Source: Candidatus Omnitrophica bacterium UBA1443 | GTDB lineage: Bacteria > Omnitrophota > Omnitrophia > Omnitrophales > Aquincolibacteriaceae | Direction of reading: 5' to 3' | Length of the DNA stretch: 12,230 nt | Assembly: GCA_002329545.1 (NCBI GenBank) | Contig: DCTJ01000073.1 | Span: 23,929-36,158, forward strand | Shown here: positions 1 through 6,978 of the stretch, one piece after another | How the letters are laid out: every line of letters begins with the position of its first letter | Numbering within the stretch: position 1 is the stretch's first letter | Made by a program: the position numbers and the translations under genes | Notes under the pieces: model-generated | The model's input: the letters and a program-made list of their open reading frames with translations, nothing else | Told to the model about the DNA's origin: nothing | Database searches by the model: none

Positions 1-972
1 AAGTCGTTCCGGGACAAGACATGGGTCGCGAAATTTAAAAAACTTGGCGTGAAGCTCGTGAGCGGGGATTCGGGCCTTGAGGAGGTTTCCACGATTCCTT
101 CGGTCCGGGAGGTCATCTGCGCCATGGTTGGCGCGGTTGGTCTTCAGCCGATTTTTTCCGCGGTTCGCGCGGGTAAAATCATCGCGGTCGCCAATAAAGA
201 GCCGCTGGTGATGGCTGGAAGCCTTTTGCTTAAAGAGGCCGCGAAACGGGGAGTCGCGGTTTTGCCGATCGACAGTGAGCATTCGGCGTTGTGGCAGTGC
301 CTCGAAAATCAGCATCCTGATTTCGTCAAAAAACTGATCCTGACTTCTTCGGGTGGCCCGTTCCGGAATTTCCGGGGCTCTCTCGCGAACGTTACGCGGG
401 CCCAGGCGCTTAATCACCCGAAATGGAAAATGGGCCCCAAAATCACGATCGATTCAGCGACGCTCATGAACAAGGGGCTTGAGGTGATTGAGGCCGCCAA
501 CCTTTTTCGGGTAGAAGCAAAAAAGATTGAAGTTTTAATCCATCCCGAAGCGATCGTTCATGCCCTGGTGGAGTTGGCCGATGGTTCACATCTGGCGCAT
601 CTCGGGGTGGCCGACATGCGTCTTCCCATTCAGTATGCCATGAGTTATCCGGAGCGGCTCGACAATCATCTCCCGAACCTTGATCTCACCCGGCTCCGGG
701 GACTTCACTTTGAAAAACCGGATACCCGTCGTTTCCCGTGTCTCAAACTTGGTTATGAGGCAAGCAAGATCGGAGGGACGATGCCGGCAGTCCTGAACGC
801 GGCCAATGAGATTGCCGTGCAGGCCTTTTTGGATCAAAAGGCCGGATTCTTGGACATTCCGAAGACGATCGAAAAAACAATGACGCGGCATCGGCTGGTG
901 CGCGAACCCGGCCTTGAGGACATTCTTGAATCAGATCTCTGGGCCCGTCAGATCGCCCGGGAATTTATTTAG
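1..972 (+). CDS. dxr: 1-deoxy-D-xylulose 5-phosphate reductoisomerase, 5'-truncated by window edge
   Basis: Dxr converts 1-deoxy-D-xylulose 5-phosphate to 2-C-methyl-D-erythritol 4-phosphate with NADPH, the committed step of the MEP isoprenoid pathway, in the cytoplasm. The frame is open from base 1, so the gene starts upstream. 323 residues are present against about 390 in the family, and the N-terminal NADPH-binding glycine motif lies outside the window. Numbering from the window edge, visible signatures are ANKEPLV (64-70), the metal-binding IDSEH (D91, E93), the flexible-loop HPKWKMG (H139, W142) and DSATLMNKGLE with metal ligand E161. These are followed by the C-terminal HPEAIVHALVE and GTMPAVLNAANEIA segments. 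All catalytic residues in view are intact. The position after NKE is Pro, where Ser or Thr is usual. rseP follows 71 bases downstream, the common uppS-cdsA-dxr-rseP arrangement. Identification is secure; only the N-terminus is unseen. Confidence 0.97.
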   Translation, partial: KSFRDKTWVAKFKKLGVKLVSGDSGLEEVSTIPSVREVICAMVGAVGLQPIFSAVRAGKIIAVANKEPLVMAGSLLLKEAAKRGVAVLPIDSEHSALWQCLENQHPDFVKKLILTSSGGPFRNFRGSLANVTRAQALNHPKWKMGPKITIDSATLMNKGLEVIEAANLFRVEAKKIEVLIHPEAIVHALVELADGSHLAHLGVADMRLPIQYAMSYPERLDNHLPNLDLTRLRGLHFEKPDTRRFPCLKLGYEASKIGGTMPAVLNAANEIAVQAFLDQKAGFLDIPKTIEKTMTRHRLVREPGLEDILESDLWARQIAREFI

Positions 973-1043
973 TTGAGGGGCCGGAGAGTTTCCCCGACCC
1001 GCTCACTCTTAATTGAACGCGAGTCGAATGAGGTGAAATAATC

Positions 1044-2165
1044 ATGCAAAATCTTTTATCGGTTTTTGTGAACGTCCTCCCGGCGATTGTGGTGTTTGGC
1101 ATTTTGATTATAGTCCATGAATGGGGGCACTTCATCGCGTGCCGGTTACGTGGTGTCAAGGTCGAGAAGTTTTCTATCGGATTTGGTCCCGAGCTTTTCG
1201 GCTGGCGTTCCCGGGAAACGCATTTTGTTGTTTCGGCGTTTCCGCTCGGGGGGTTTGTGAAGCCCGCGGGGGAAGATACACTATCGGTGGGGGCCGAGGG
1301 GGCCAAACCCGGTGATTTTCTGGCCGCGTCGGTCGGGTCGCGAATGATGATCGTGATAGCTGGCGTAATCATGAATTTTTTTCTGGCGTTCGTGATCTTT
1401 TCCGTGGTGTACATGATCGGACGCCCGCTCCCCGGAACGGTAATCGGCGGTTTTATCCAGGGATATCCCGCCGAGGCGAGCGGACTTGAAACCAAAGATA
1501 AAATCCTGAAGGTGGACGGGACGCCCGTTTTTACCTGGAAGGACGTGCTCGAAACGCTGGACCGCAGTCGCGGCGAATCGCTATCGATTGAAGTGTCGCG
1601 GGGGGGAAAGGTAGTTTCCTTTTCCCTGAGTCCAAAAATTGAAGAAACCAGGGATATTTTTGGGAAAAAGGTGACGTTGAAACGAGTGGGGATTACGCCG
1701 GATCCCGAGGTGGTTGTGTCGGAGCGGTACGGATTTTTTCAATCAATCGCCCGGGGAGGAGAGGCGGTCCTTTTTCACACGACCTTGACCTATAAGGCGA
1801 TTTACTATATTTGCGCCCGTCAGCTTTCCCCGAAAAATCTGATGGGACCCCTTGGCATTATCCAGGTCAGCGGTCAGGCCGCGAAGGCGGGAGTAGCGTC
1901 ACTTCTTTTGCTCACGGCGATCTTGAGCGTTTCGCTCGCGGTGATCAACTTGTTCCCGATCCCCGCGCTGGATGGAGGGCATCTGGTTTTTTTGCTGATC
2001 GAGGCGCTGTTCCGTAAACCGGTTCCCGCGCCCATCCAGGAAAAAGTCACGAACGCTGGCTTTTTCGCGCTTATGGGGTTGATGGTTCTTGTGTTTTATA
2101 ACGATATTGTCAACTTGCAGATTCTGGACAAATTAAAAAATCTACTGCATATTAGCGGCAGTTAA
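1044..2165 (+). CDS. rseP: RIP metalloprotease RseP (site-2 protease family)
   Basis: This is an intramembrane zinc metalloprotease that cleaves membrane-spanning substrates such as anti-sigma factors or signal-peptide remnants, in the inner membrane. The 373 residues show the HExxH zinc site HEWGH (25-29) in the first membrane segment, the GFG and FPLGGFVK segments, and a second hydrophobic segment near 100-126. One PDZ domain follows at about 126-205 (its core includes PAEASGL and DKILKVDG). The third-ligand motif NLFPIPALDGGH has its Asp at residue 310, and a last membrane segment lies near 340-357. A single PDZ and this length resemble the shorter RseP/RasP forms rather than the two-PDZ E. 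coli enzyme. The ATG is preceded by GAGGTGA at 1030-1036, 7 bases upstream. It lies between dxr and proS, probably in the same transcript. The in vivo substrate cannot be told from this window. Confidence 0.96.
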   Translation: MQNLLSVFVNVLPAIVVFGILIIVHEWGHFIACRLRGVKVEKFSIGFGPELFGWRSRETHFVVSAFPLGGFVKPAGEDTLSVGAEGAKPGDFLAASVGSRMMIVIAGVIMNFFLAFVIFSVVYMIGRPLPGTVIGGFIQGYPAEASGLETKDKILKVDGTPVFTWKDVLETLDRSRGESLSIEVSRGGKVVSFSLSPKIEETRDIFGKKVTLKRVGITPDPEVVVSERYGFFQSIARGGEAVLFHTTLTYKAIYYICARQLSPKNLMGPLGIIQVSGQAAKAGVASLLLLTAILSVSLAVINLFPIPALDGGHLVFLLIEALFRKPVPAPIQEKVTNAGFFALMGLMVLVFYNDIVNLQILDKLKNLLHISGS

Positions 2166-2203
2166 AACAGCGCGGCGCCGCGGCCCGCGTAAAGGATTTT
2201 ATC

Positions 2204-3889
2204 ATGCGTTGGACACAAACACTGATTCCCAGTCTTAGAAACGTTCCCAAAGACGCTGAGGCGCTCAGCCATCAGCTGGCGCTCCGGGCCGGGCTGATCC
2301 GCCAGCTCGCATCGGGTGTTTACAGCTATTTGCCTCTCGGGTTCAGAGTTCTTCACAAGGTGATCGGGATTATTCGCGAAGAAATGAACAAGGCGGGCGC
2401 GTCCGAAGTCCTGCTACCCGCCCTTCATCCGGCCGAGATTTGGAAAAAGTCGGGCCGCTACGAAACGCTGGGGGAAGACAAGATCGCGTTTAAGAACCGG
2501 GCGGGCCACGAGTTTGTGTTGGGCCCCACCCATGAAGAAGTGATCACCGATCTGGTGGGAACGAACATAAAATCCTTCCGGGACCTGCCTTTGACCCTTT
2601 ATCAGATCCAGACTAAATTTCGTGATGAGGCCCGTCCGCGATTTGGAGTGATCCGGACGAAGGAGTTTATCATGAAAGACGCTTACAGCTTTGACCGCGA
2701 CGAGGCGGGACTGGATTCACATTATCAAAAAATGCGCGCGGCTTACCACAATATTTTTAATCGTTGCGGACTCAAGTTTCAGGTGGTGAGCGCGGATACC
2801 GGAATGATGGGGGGCAAAATGAGCCAGGAATTTATGGTCATTTGCCCTTACGGGGAAGACCGTGTCGCGAGTTCTGAAAGCGGTTATCTCGCGAGCCAAG
2901 ACATCGCGGAGCGAGCCAGGCCCGAGCTTTCCGTTTCCCAGCCTCCCCTGGAAAAACCGGAACCCTTTGACACTCCCAACCTCAGGACGATCGACGAGAT
3001 TTCTCACCGATTTAAAATAGCTCCGTCGCGGTTAATCAAAGCGTTAATTTTTATCGCGGATGACCGCCCTGTCGCCGCTCTCGTGACGGGGGACAGTGAG
3101 GTCAACGAAGGAAAACTCCGGAAGCTGATTGGGGCAAAAACGATTCGCCAGGCTGAGGCCCACGAGATTCGCGAAGCGACGGGCGCTCCGGTCGGGTTCG
3201 CGGGCCCCGTCGGACTTAAAATTCCGATGTACGCGGATTGGGACGTGACGGCCGTCACGGACGGCGTCACGGGCGCCAATGAAAAGGACAAGCATCTCCG
3301 GCATGTGGCTTACGGGCGTGATTTTACGCCCGTGGCGGCCGGTGACATCCGTTTCGTTAAAGACGGGGATCTCGCGCCTGACGGGAAAGGCCGGTTGACG
3401 TTGACGACCAGTATGGAGATAGGTCACATTTTCAAGCTGGGGACACGATATTCCGAATCGATCGGCGCGACTTTTCTTGACGAAAAAGGGGAGAGGAAAC
3501 CCGCGATCATGGGCTGTTATGGAATCGGCGTGAACCGGATTCTCGCGGCGACAATTGAACAGCATCATGATGAAAAAGGAATCAAGTGGCCCTCCGAGAT
3601 CGCGCCTTTTCAGGTTGAAATCATTACGATTAATCAGGCGGATCACAAAATCACGACCGCGGCCGAGCGACTTTACGATGAGTTGAACGCGGCCGGCGTG
3701 GAGGTCCTCTATGATGACCGCGACGAACGCGCGGGCGTCAAGTTTAATGACGCGGACCTGATCGGTATCCCTAGGCAGGTCGTGATCGGGGAACGCAATC
3801 TCGCGCAGGGGAAGGTTGAGATCAAGGATCGGCAGACGGGTTTGACGGAAATGATGGATCTGTGTTCAGTGGTTTCTTCTCTTTCATAG
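2204..3889 (+). CDS. proS: Prolyl-tRNA synthetase, bacterial type with editing insertion
   Basis: This class II synthetase charges tRNA(Pro) with proline in the cytoplasm. The 561 residues compare with about 570 in the family. Class II features appear in order: the motif 1 region around GVYSYLPLGFRV, the ProRS-specific THEE (109-112), and motif 2 FRDEARPRFG (R140, E142) followed by EFIMKDAYSF. Motif 3 is GCYGIGVNR (437-445, with R445). Between motifs 2 and 3, at about 225-385, lies the INS editing domain of the YbaK/ProX type. It hydrolyses Ala-tRNA(Pro), and a Lys in RLIKAL matches the expected editing Lys. The C-terminal anticodon-binding domain includes DDRDERAGVKFNDADLIGIP. The presence of INS marks it as the bacterial, not the eukaryote/archaeal, ProRS type. 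The start is supported by AAAGGA at 2191-2196. It lies 38 bases after rseP. The ispG gene often found between these two in other genomes is absent here. Confidence 0.98.
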   Translation: MRWTQTLIPSLRNVPKDAEALSHQLALRAGLIRQLASGVYSYLPLGFRVLHKVIGIIREEMNKAGASEVLLPALHPAEIWKKSGRYETLGEDKIAFKNRAGHEFVLGPTHEEVITDLVGTNIKSFRDLPLTLYQIQTKFRDEARPRFGVIRTKEFIMKDAYSFDRDEAGLDSHYQKMRAAYHNIFNRCGLKFQVVSADTGMMGGKMSQEFMVICPYGEDRVASSESGYLASQDIAERARPELSVSQPPLEKPEPFDTPNLRTIDEISHRFKIAPSRLIKALIFIADDRPVAALVTGDSEVNEGKLRKLIGAKTIRQAEAHEIREATGAPVGFAGPVGLKIPMYADWDVTAVTDGVTGANEKDKHLRHVAYGRDFTPVAAGDIRFVKDGDLAPDGKGRLTLTTSMEIGHIFKLGTRYSESIGATFLDEKGERKPAIMGCYGIGVNRILAATIEQHHDEKGIKWPSEIAPFQVEIITINQADHKITTAAERLYDELNAAGVEVLYDDRDERAGVKFNDADLIGIPRQVVIGERNLAQGKVEIKDRQTGLTEMMDLCSVVSSLS

Positions 3890-3923
3890 ATTTGAGCGTG
3901 GCGTATCGGATCCGCGTTTGTCT

Positions 3924-3951
3924 CGCGCGCCTACACCTTGCGCCGCGCGCG
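3924..3951. other. GC hairpin just before dinB
   Basis: CGCGCGC (3924-3930) can pair with GCGCGCG (3945-3951) around a 14-base loop, ending 9 bases before the dinB start codon. No U-run follows, so it is not a convincing proS terminator. It could still hinder ribosome access to dinB or slow transcription after proS. Alternating CG has low complexity and pairs with itself readily, so confidence is low. Confidence 0.3.
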
Positions 3952-3960
3952 TGTGCTTAA

Positions 3961-5046
3961 ATGAATTGGCCCCGTAAATTCATTCATATCGATATGGACG
4001 CGTTTTTCGCGGCCGTGGAACAACGTGACCGGCCCGAGCTCAGGGGAAAGCCCGTCATTGTCGGAGGGGATCCTCAAAGCCGGAGCGTGGTCAGCACCTG
4101 CTCTTATGAAGCCCGGCGGTTTGGAATCCATTCCGCCATGCCGTCCTCACGGGCCAGGCGCCTTTGTCCCCAGGCCATCTTCATCCTTCCTGACTTTGAA
4201 AAATATTCCGCGGTCTCGAAAACGGTCATGTCGATCCTCCGCAATTACACGCCGCTCGTGGAGCAGGTATCACTGGATGAGGCTTATCTTGATGTGATGG
4301 AAAACAAGCTCCGGATCGACGATCCCGTCGGGCTCGCGAAACTGATCAAACAGCATATCTTCGCGGCGACCCGTCTCACGGCCTCCGCGGGGATTGCCAC
4401 GGCCATGTTCCTCGCGAAAATAGCTTCTGATTTCAGGAAGCCGGACGGCTTAACGGTGATTCCTCCCCACGAGGAAGTCGTTTTTCTAAAAAATCTTCCC
4501 GTTCGAAAACTTCCCGGAGTGGGACCCAAGACCGAGGCAGTGCTCCACCGGATCGGGGTGAGGACCTGCGGGGATCTTCGGGAGATGTCTCCCCAGAGCC
4601 TTCGAGATCATTTCGGAAAATGGGGAGTCCACCTTTCTCAAATGGCCAACGGGACAGAGGAGCGGGAGGTGGTGCCTTTTTGGGAGCCGACCCAGGTGAG
4701 TAAGGAAGAGACCTTTGAAAAGGACATCCTTCGGGTGGATTGGCTCAAGGCAAAACTGGGGAAACTTTCACGGCAAGTGTTCTCCGAACTGGTTTATAAA
4801 GGGAAATCGGGACGGACGATCGTCCTGAAAGTCAAATACCACGATTTCGAACAAATGACCCGGTCCCGGACCTTGACGGATTTTCCGGAAAGCTGGCAAA
4901 AAATCTACCGGGTTTCGGAAGAACTCCTTCTCACCAAAACCCTTGCTGGCCAAAAAGCTATCCGGCTCTTGGGCGTCGGCGTGAGTGGTCTTGATCTCGC
5001 GAAAAACAAAACGGTCAAAAAACCGGTCCAAAAAGAGCTTTTTTAA
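3961..5046 (+). CDS. dinB: DNA polymerase IV (Y-family translesion polymerase)
   Basis: This is an error-prone Y-family polymerase that bypasses damaged bases and extends mismatched primers. The 361 residues show HIDMDAFFA with catalytic D11 and predicted steric gate F16, the finger segment SYEARRFGI, and SLDEAY with catalytic D106 and E107. The palm segment is SAGIATAMFLAKIASD, where most Pol IV proteins have a Pro-Asn/Val-Lys before FLAKIASD. A helix-hairpin-helix follows (LPGVGPKTEAVL), then the little-finger domain. The C-terminal QKELF (357-361) fits the beta-clamp pentapeptide, so recruitment to the sliding clamp is likely. The start is fixed because an in-frame TAA (3958-3960) abuts the ATG. 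No Shine-Dalgarno is visible, suggesting leaderless, A/U-driven or reinitiating translation. I saw no CTGT-N8-ACAG LexA-type box in the 71 bases upstream, so SOS control is not evident. Confidence 0.96.
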   Translation: MNWPRKFIHIDMDAFFAAVEQRDRPELRGKPVIVGGDPQSRSVVSTCSYEARRFGIHSAMPSSRARRLCPQAIFILPDFEKYSAVSKTVMSILRNYTPLVEQVSLDEAYLDVMENKLRIDDPVGLAKLIKQHIFAATRLTASAGIATAMFLAKIASDFRKPDGLTVIPPHEEVVFLKNLPVRKLPGVGPKTEAVLHRIGVRTCGDLREMSPQSLRDHFGKWGVHLSQMANGTEEREVVPFWEPTQVSKEETFEKDILRVDWLKAKLGKLSRQVFSELVYKGKSGRTIVLKVKYHDFEQMTRSRTLTDFPESWQKIYRVSEELLLTKTLAGQKAIRLLGVGVSGLDLAKNKTVKKPVQKELF

Positions 5047-5053
5047 TACCGCG

Positions 5054-5072
5054 CACCAGACGCTGTCTGGTG
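5054..5072. terminator. Perfect 8-bp dyad between dinB and the convergent zinc-ribbon gene
   Basis: CACCAGAC and GTCTGGTG form a perfect stem around the loop GCT, 8 bases after the dinB stop and 30 bases from the stop of the convergent gene. The position suits a transcription terminator working from either side. Neither flank carries a proper U-run (TAGATGTTT on the + side), so it could instead be a 3'-end stabilising hairpin or a short dispersed repeat. Confidence 0.5.
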
Positions 5073-5102
5073 TAGATGTTTAATGCCCAGATTCGCTTCC
5101 GG

Positions 5103-5378
5103 TCAGCTATGATGCCACCATCCCCCTATTTTACCTGCGAACATCATAACAACACCTACTAGTATAAGAGAAAGTCCCAAGTCGATGCTGAAATTTAAAG
5201 AAAAAAGGCCTAAAACCGCCACAAAAAAGCCTATCAAAGTCATGCCTTTATATTTTTTCCCAGTTTGTTCAATTGTTTGCACTTTTTTATCCACCGCTAT
5301 TGGATAGCCACATTTTGGGCATGCGGCAGCTTTGTCTGACACTTCAAGTTGGCATTCTGGACATTTTATTAGCGCCAT
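5103..5378 (-). CDS. Small zinc-ribbon protein with two membrane segments
   Basis: This 91-residue protein starts with a zinc ribbon whose ligands are C6, C9, C20 and C23 (KCPECQLEV... and CPKCGYP). A short charged linker follows, then two hydrophobic segments at about 46-63 and 65-84, ending in GGWWHHS. It therefore looks like a membrane protein with a cytoplasmic metal-binding knuckle. Such zinc-ribbon/two-helix proteins are widespread and mostly of unknown role, and no function is proposed. It is convergent with dinB and lies downstream of licD on the same strand, separated by about 156 bases. The ATG at 5378 is preceded by a nine-G run (annotated separately) instead of a normal AGGAGG. 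Base composition is lower in GC than dinB, in keeping with an acquired patch. Confidence 0.8.
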   Translation of the reverse strand: MALIKCPECQLEVSDKAAACPKCGYPIAVDKKVQTIEQTGKKYKGMTLIGFFVAVLGLFSLNFSIDLGLSLILVGVVMMFAGKIGGWWHHS

Positions 5379-5381
5379 AAT

Positions 5382-5390
5382 CCCCCCCCC
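5382..5390 (-). promoter_or_regulatory. G9 homopolymer acting as ribosome-binding region
   Basis: On the - strand the zinc-ribbon gene is preceded by AAGGGGGGGGGATT and then ATG. The only Shine-Dalgarno-like element is this run of nine G. It can pair only imperfectly with the anti-Shine-Dalgarno CCUCC. Runs of this length slip during replication in other bacteria, and a change in length would alter spacing to the start codon. Confidence 0.45.
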
Positions 5391-5430
5391 TTGTCTTATA
5401 AGTTAATTTGGGTACTGTTCGCCATCCGCA

Positions 5431-5448
5431 GGGAGATATTGGTCTCCC
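5431..5448. other. Hairpin downstream of licD
   Basis: GGGAGA (5431-5436) and TCTCCC (5443-5448) pair perfectly around the loop TATTGG, in the gap between licD and the zinc-ribbon gene. It could be the licD 3' hairpin, but no U-run follows on either strand. The remainder of 5391-5534 holds no gene that I recognise. A short - strand open frame across it overlaps the licD 3' end and is not convincing. Confidence 0.3.
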
Positions 5449-5534
5449 AAATCTCCTGTTTTGTTAACCTTTCCCCTGTCTTCGCTCCACCGCGGCTCAT
5501 AAAGCCCATGATTGCGATGCGCGGATAGGTTCGT

Positions 5535-6365
5535 TTATTTTGCATTCTCCAATTCATCGTAGTTGTGGCTAAAATCAATAATGATAGGGTGATGCTTCCA
5601 AACGCGCTCCTCTTCAGGTGGAAGCTGCATATAGTCCCCGTATATTCTGGTCAGACAGTCATCCCATTCTTCATAGCACATGAATTTCTCATTAGAAAAA
5701 TCTAGTTCGGTATAGTTATTAAGCATTGTGCTGGAAAAAGGTGTTTCCAGGAATGCCTTTGTCGTGATATTCACGGTTTCCAAAGCAGTATTCGAATTGT
5801 ATTTGGTGATTTTCTTGAGTAATTTCTCTCTTAATCCCATTCTGCAAAAATGGGGCGTGCACAACAGCAGAATAGAAAAAATGGCGCCTGCTATAGTATT
5901 AATCTTCGAAGGAACCAATTCGCGCGTAAACAGCTGATACAACTTACAGTTTAATTTAAATACGAATCTCTTCATTTTCCCGTTAGGCAATCTGTCAATC
6001 GGGAAAATATCTACAAAAATACCATTATGGTATGCGTTGGCGCGCTCGCCTTTCTGTAAAAAACAGGTGTGGTCCTTGCGGATTTTTGTAAAAGCTTCAC
6101 TAAAAGCGCGGCTATTTTCTTTATTCTGTAAAATGTATCCCTGAGGGTTCACGTTGCTCCAAATACGGGTGAATCGGTTGTAGTCCTCACGAGACATGCA
6201 GATATCAAGATCATCATCCCACGGAATGATGCCTTGATGGCGAACGGCACCCAGTAACGACCCATAGAAAAGTGAATATTTAATATCATGATCTCTGCAG
6301 ATACGGTCGATTACCTTTAAAATTTCGATTTGAGTCCGTTTCAGTTCCAGTGAAATATCTTGCAT
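5535..6365 (-). CDS. LicD family phosphotransferase
   Basis: LicD proteins share the nucleotidyltransferase fold and transfer phosphocholine or related phospho-groups to surface glycans such as teichoic acid, LPS or capsule. The 276 residues are normal family length and the frame is intact. The N-terminal signature runs through YGSLLGAVRHQGIIPWDDDLD, with G35-S36 and the acidic cluster D50, D51, D52 and D54 that would hold the metal. The C-terminal family block is also present (YEEWDDCLTRIYGDYMQLPP, then HHPIIIDF). A basic, partly hydrophobic stretch lies in the middle (about 128-178). The gene is alone, with no licA/licC-type choline genes nearby, so donor and acceptor cannot be inferred. 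The start at 6365 is the first Met before the conserved helix, and its Shine-Dalgarno is weak. GC is about 38% in a sampled line, well below the flanking core genes, which suggests horizontal origin. Confidence 0.9.
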   Translation of the reverse strand: MQDISLELKRTQIEILKVIDRICRDHDIKYSLFYGSLLGAVRHQGIIPWDDDLDICMSREDYNRFTRIWSNVNPQGYILQNKENSRAFSEAFTKIRKDHTCFLQKGERANAYHNGIFVDIFPIDRLPNGKMKRFVFKLNCKLYQLFTRELVPSKINTIAGAIFSILLLCTPHFCRMGLREKLLKKITKYNSNTALETVNITTKAFLETPFSSTMLNNYTELDFSNEKFMCYEEWDDCLTRIYGDYMQLPPEEERVWKHHPIIIDFSHNYDELENAK

Positions 6366-6764
6366 AATTATCTATTCTTCGATTTGCTTTCAGTTTGAGC
6401 TGTTGAAATTTCAGGCTGTATGTCGTCAGATCTTTTTGGACACAGTTTCAAGATTTAAGACTAAACCTTGACTTTAATTCTGGCTACGTCCCAAAATTGT
6501 ATCGTTTTCATTTTTCGGGAGTCAATCGTTTCCTGTCCTCGGGCGCATCCCACTTTAGGCAGTTAATTTCTTGAGGCCTGCAGGAGGCTGTCTCATTGAT
6601 TGTTCAGATAAGTCTGCCGCAACCGCAGAAAACGTTCTGTGTCATCGTGGGGCCAATGCCCCCTTTCAGGTTTGTTTACAAATTCGGCCTTTTTTTCACT
6701 GCCTTAAGTGAGATACACCCCTCGAGCTTGATTAACTTAGGTGAATATGTTAGACACATATTAA
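6366..6764. other. Intergenic stretch without a recognisable gene
   Basis: About 400 bases separate the divergent licD start from the hsdS remnant. I see no protein similarity in any frame that I would defend. A + strand open frame starting at a TTG (6596) runs through it and beyond, but it reads out of frame over the clear hsdS remnant, so it is unlikely to be a gene. A small hairpin, GGGGC-CAAT-GCCCC, lies at 6649-6662 followed by CTTTC. The licD promoter should lie here, but no good -35/-10 pair was found. It may be scar DNA from deletion of the upstream hsd genes. Confidence 0.5.
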
Positions 6765-6978
6765 CCAAAACCAAATCAGACCATGCTGAACACCATCGGT
6801 ATCCTTTTCCCGATTGGATATTTAGCGAAAGATTGTTGCTAGCCTCGATGTGCTTTCAGCCAAAACCAAGCATCTGGAAACTGTATATCAACAAGAACTG
6901 GCTGATTTTAGAGAATTCAAGAAATCGGTTCTTCATAAAACCTTTAATGGTGAACTTGTAGGAGGTGCTCATGAGTAA
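6765..6978 (+). pseudogene. hsdS: Remnant of type I restriction-modification specificity subunit HsdS, C-terminal end
   Basis: HsdS is the DNA-recognition subunit of type I restriction-modification enzymes. Only its C-terminal end is left. In the last frame (from 6826) the sequence reads RKIVASLDVLSAKTKHLETV and continues as a typical HsdS end (YQQELADFREFKKSVL, then HKTFNGEL) to a TAA at 6976-6978. That is the conserved coiled coil separating the target-recognition domains. Just upstream, in a different frame (6765-6827), KPNQTMLNTI and FPIGYLA match the usual run-up to the LAEQRKIVA motif. The Glu-Gln codons and frame register are lost between them, consistent with a small net deletion of about 8 bases. 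The two target-recognition domains are absent. The stop overlaps the next gene's ATG as ATGAGTAA. This call is made from family motifs by eye. Confidence 0.75.

Noticed and set aside
965..1495. - strand open frame opposite the rseP start
   Set aside because: It overlaps the rseP HEWGH region antisense and its product is low-complexity Pro/Thr/Ser.
3044..3646. - strand open frame (200 codons) within proS
   Set aside because: It is fully antisense to the ProRS editing and motif 3 regions, has no own ribosome-binding site or motif, and is a codon-bias shadow.
3890..3960. LexA/SOS box upstream of dinB
   Set aside because: No CTGT-N8-ACAG or GAAC-N4-GTTC pair is present. GAACACCTGTTC at 12112-12123 resembles the latter but lies in the structured element, far from any damage-response gene.
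6596..6961. TTG-started + strand open frame upstream of the DUF2971 gene
   Set aside because: It reads out of frame across the recognisable hsdS tail and has no Shine-Dalgarno or family motif, so the hsdS remnant explains the DNA better.
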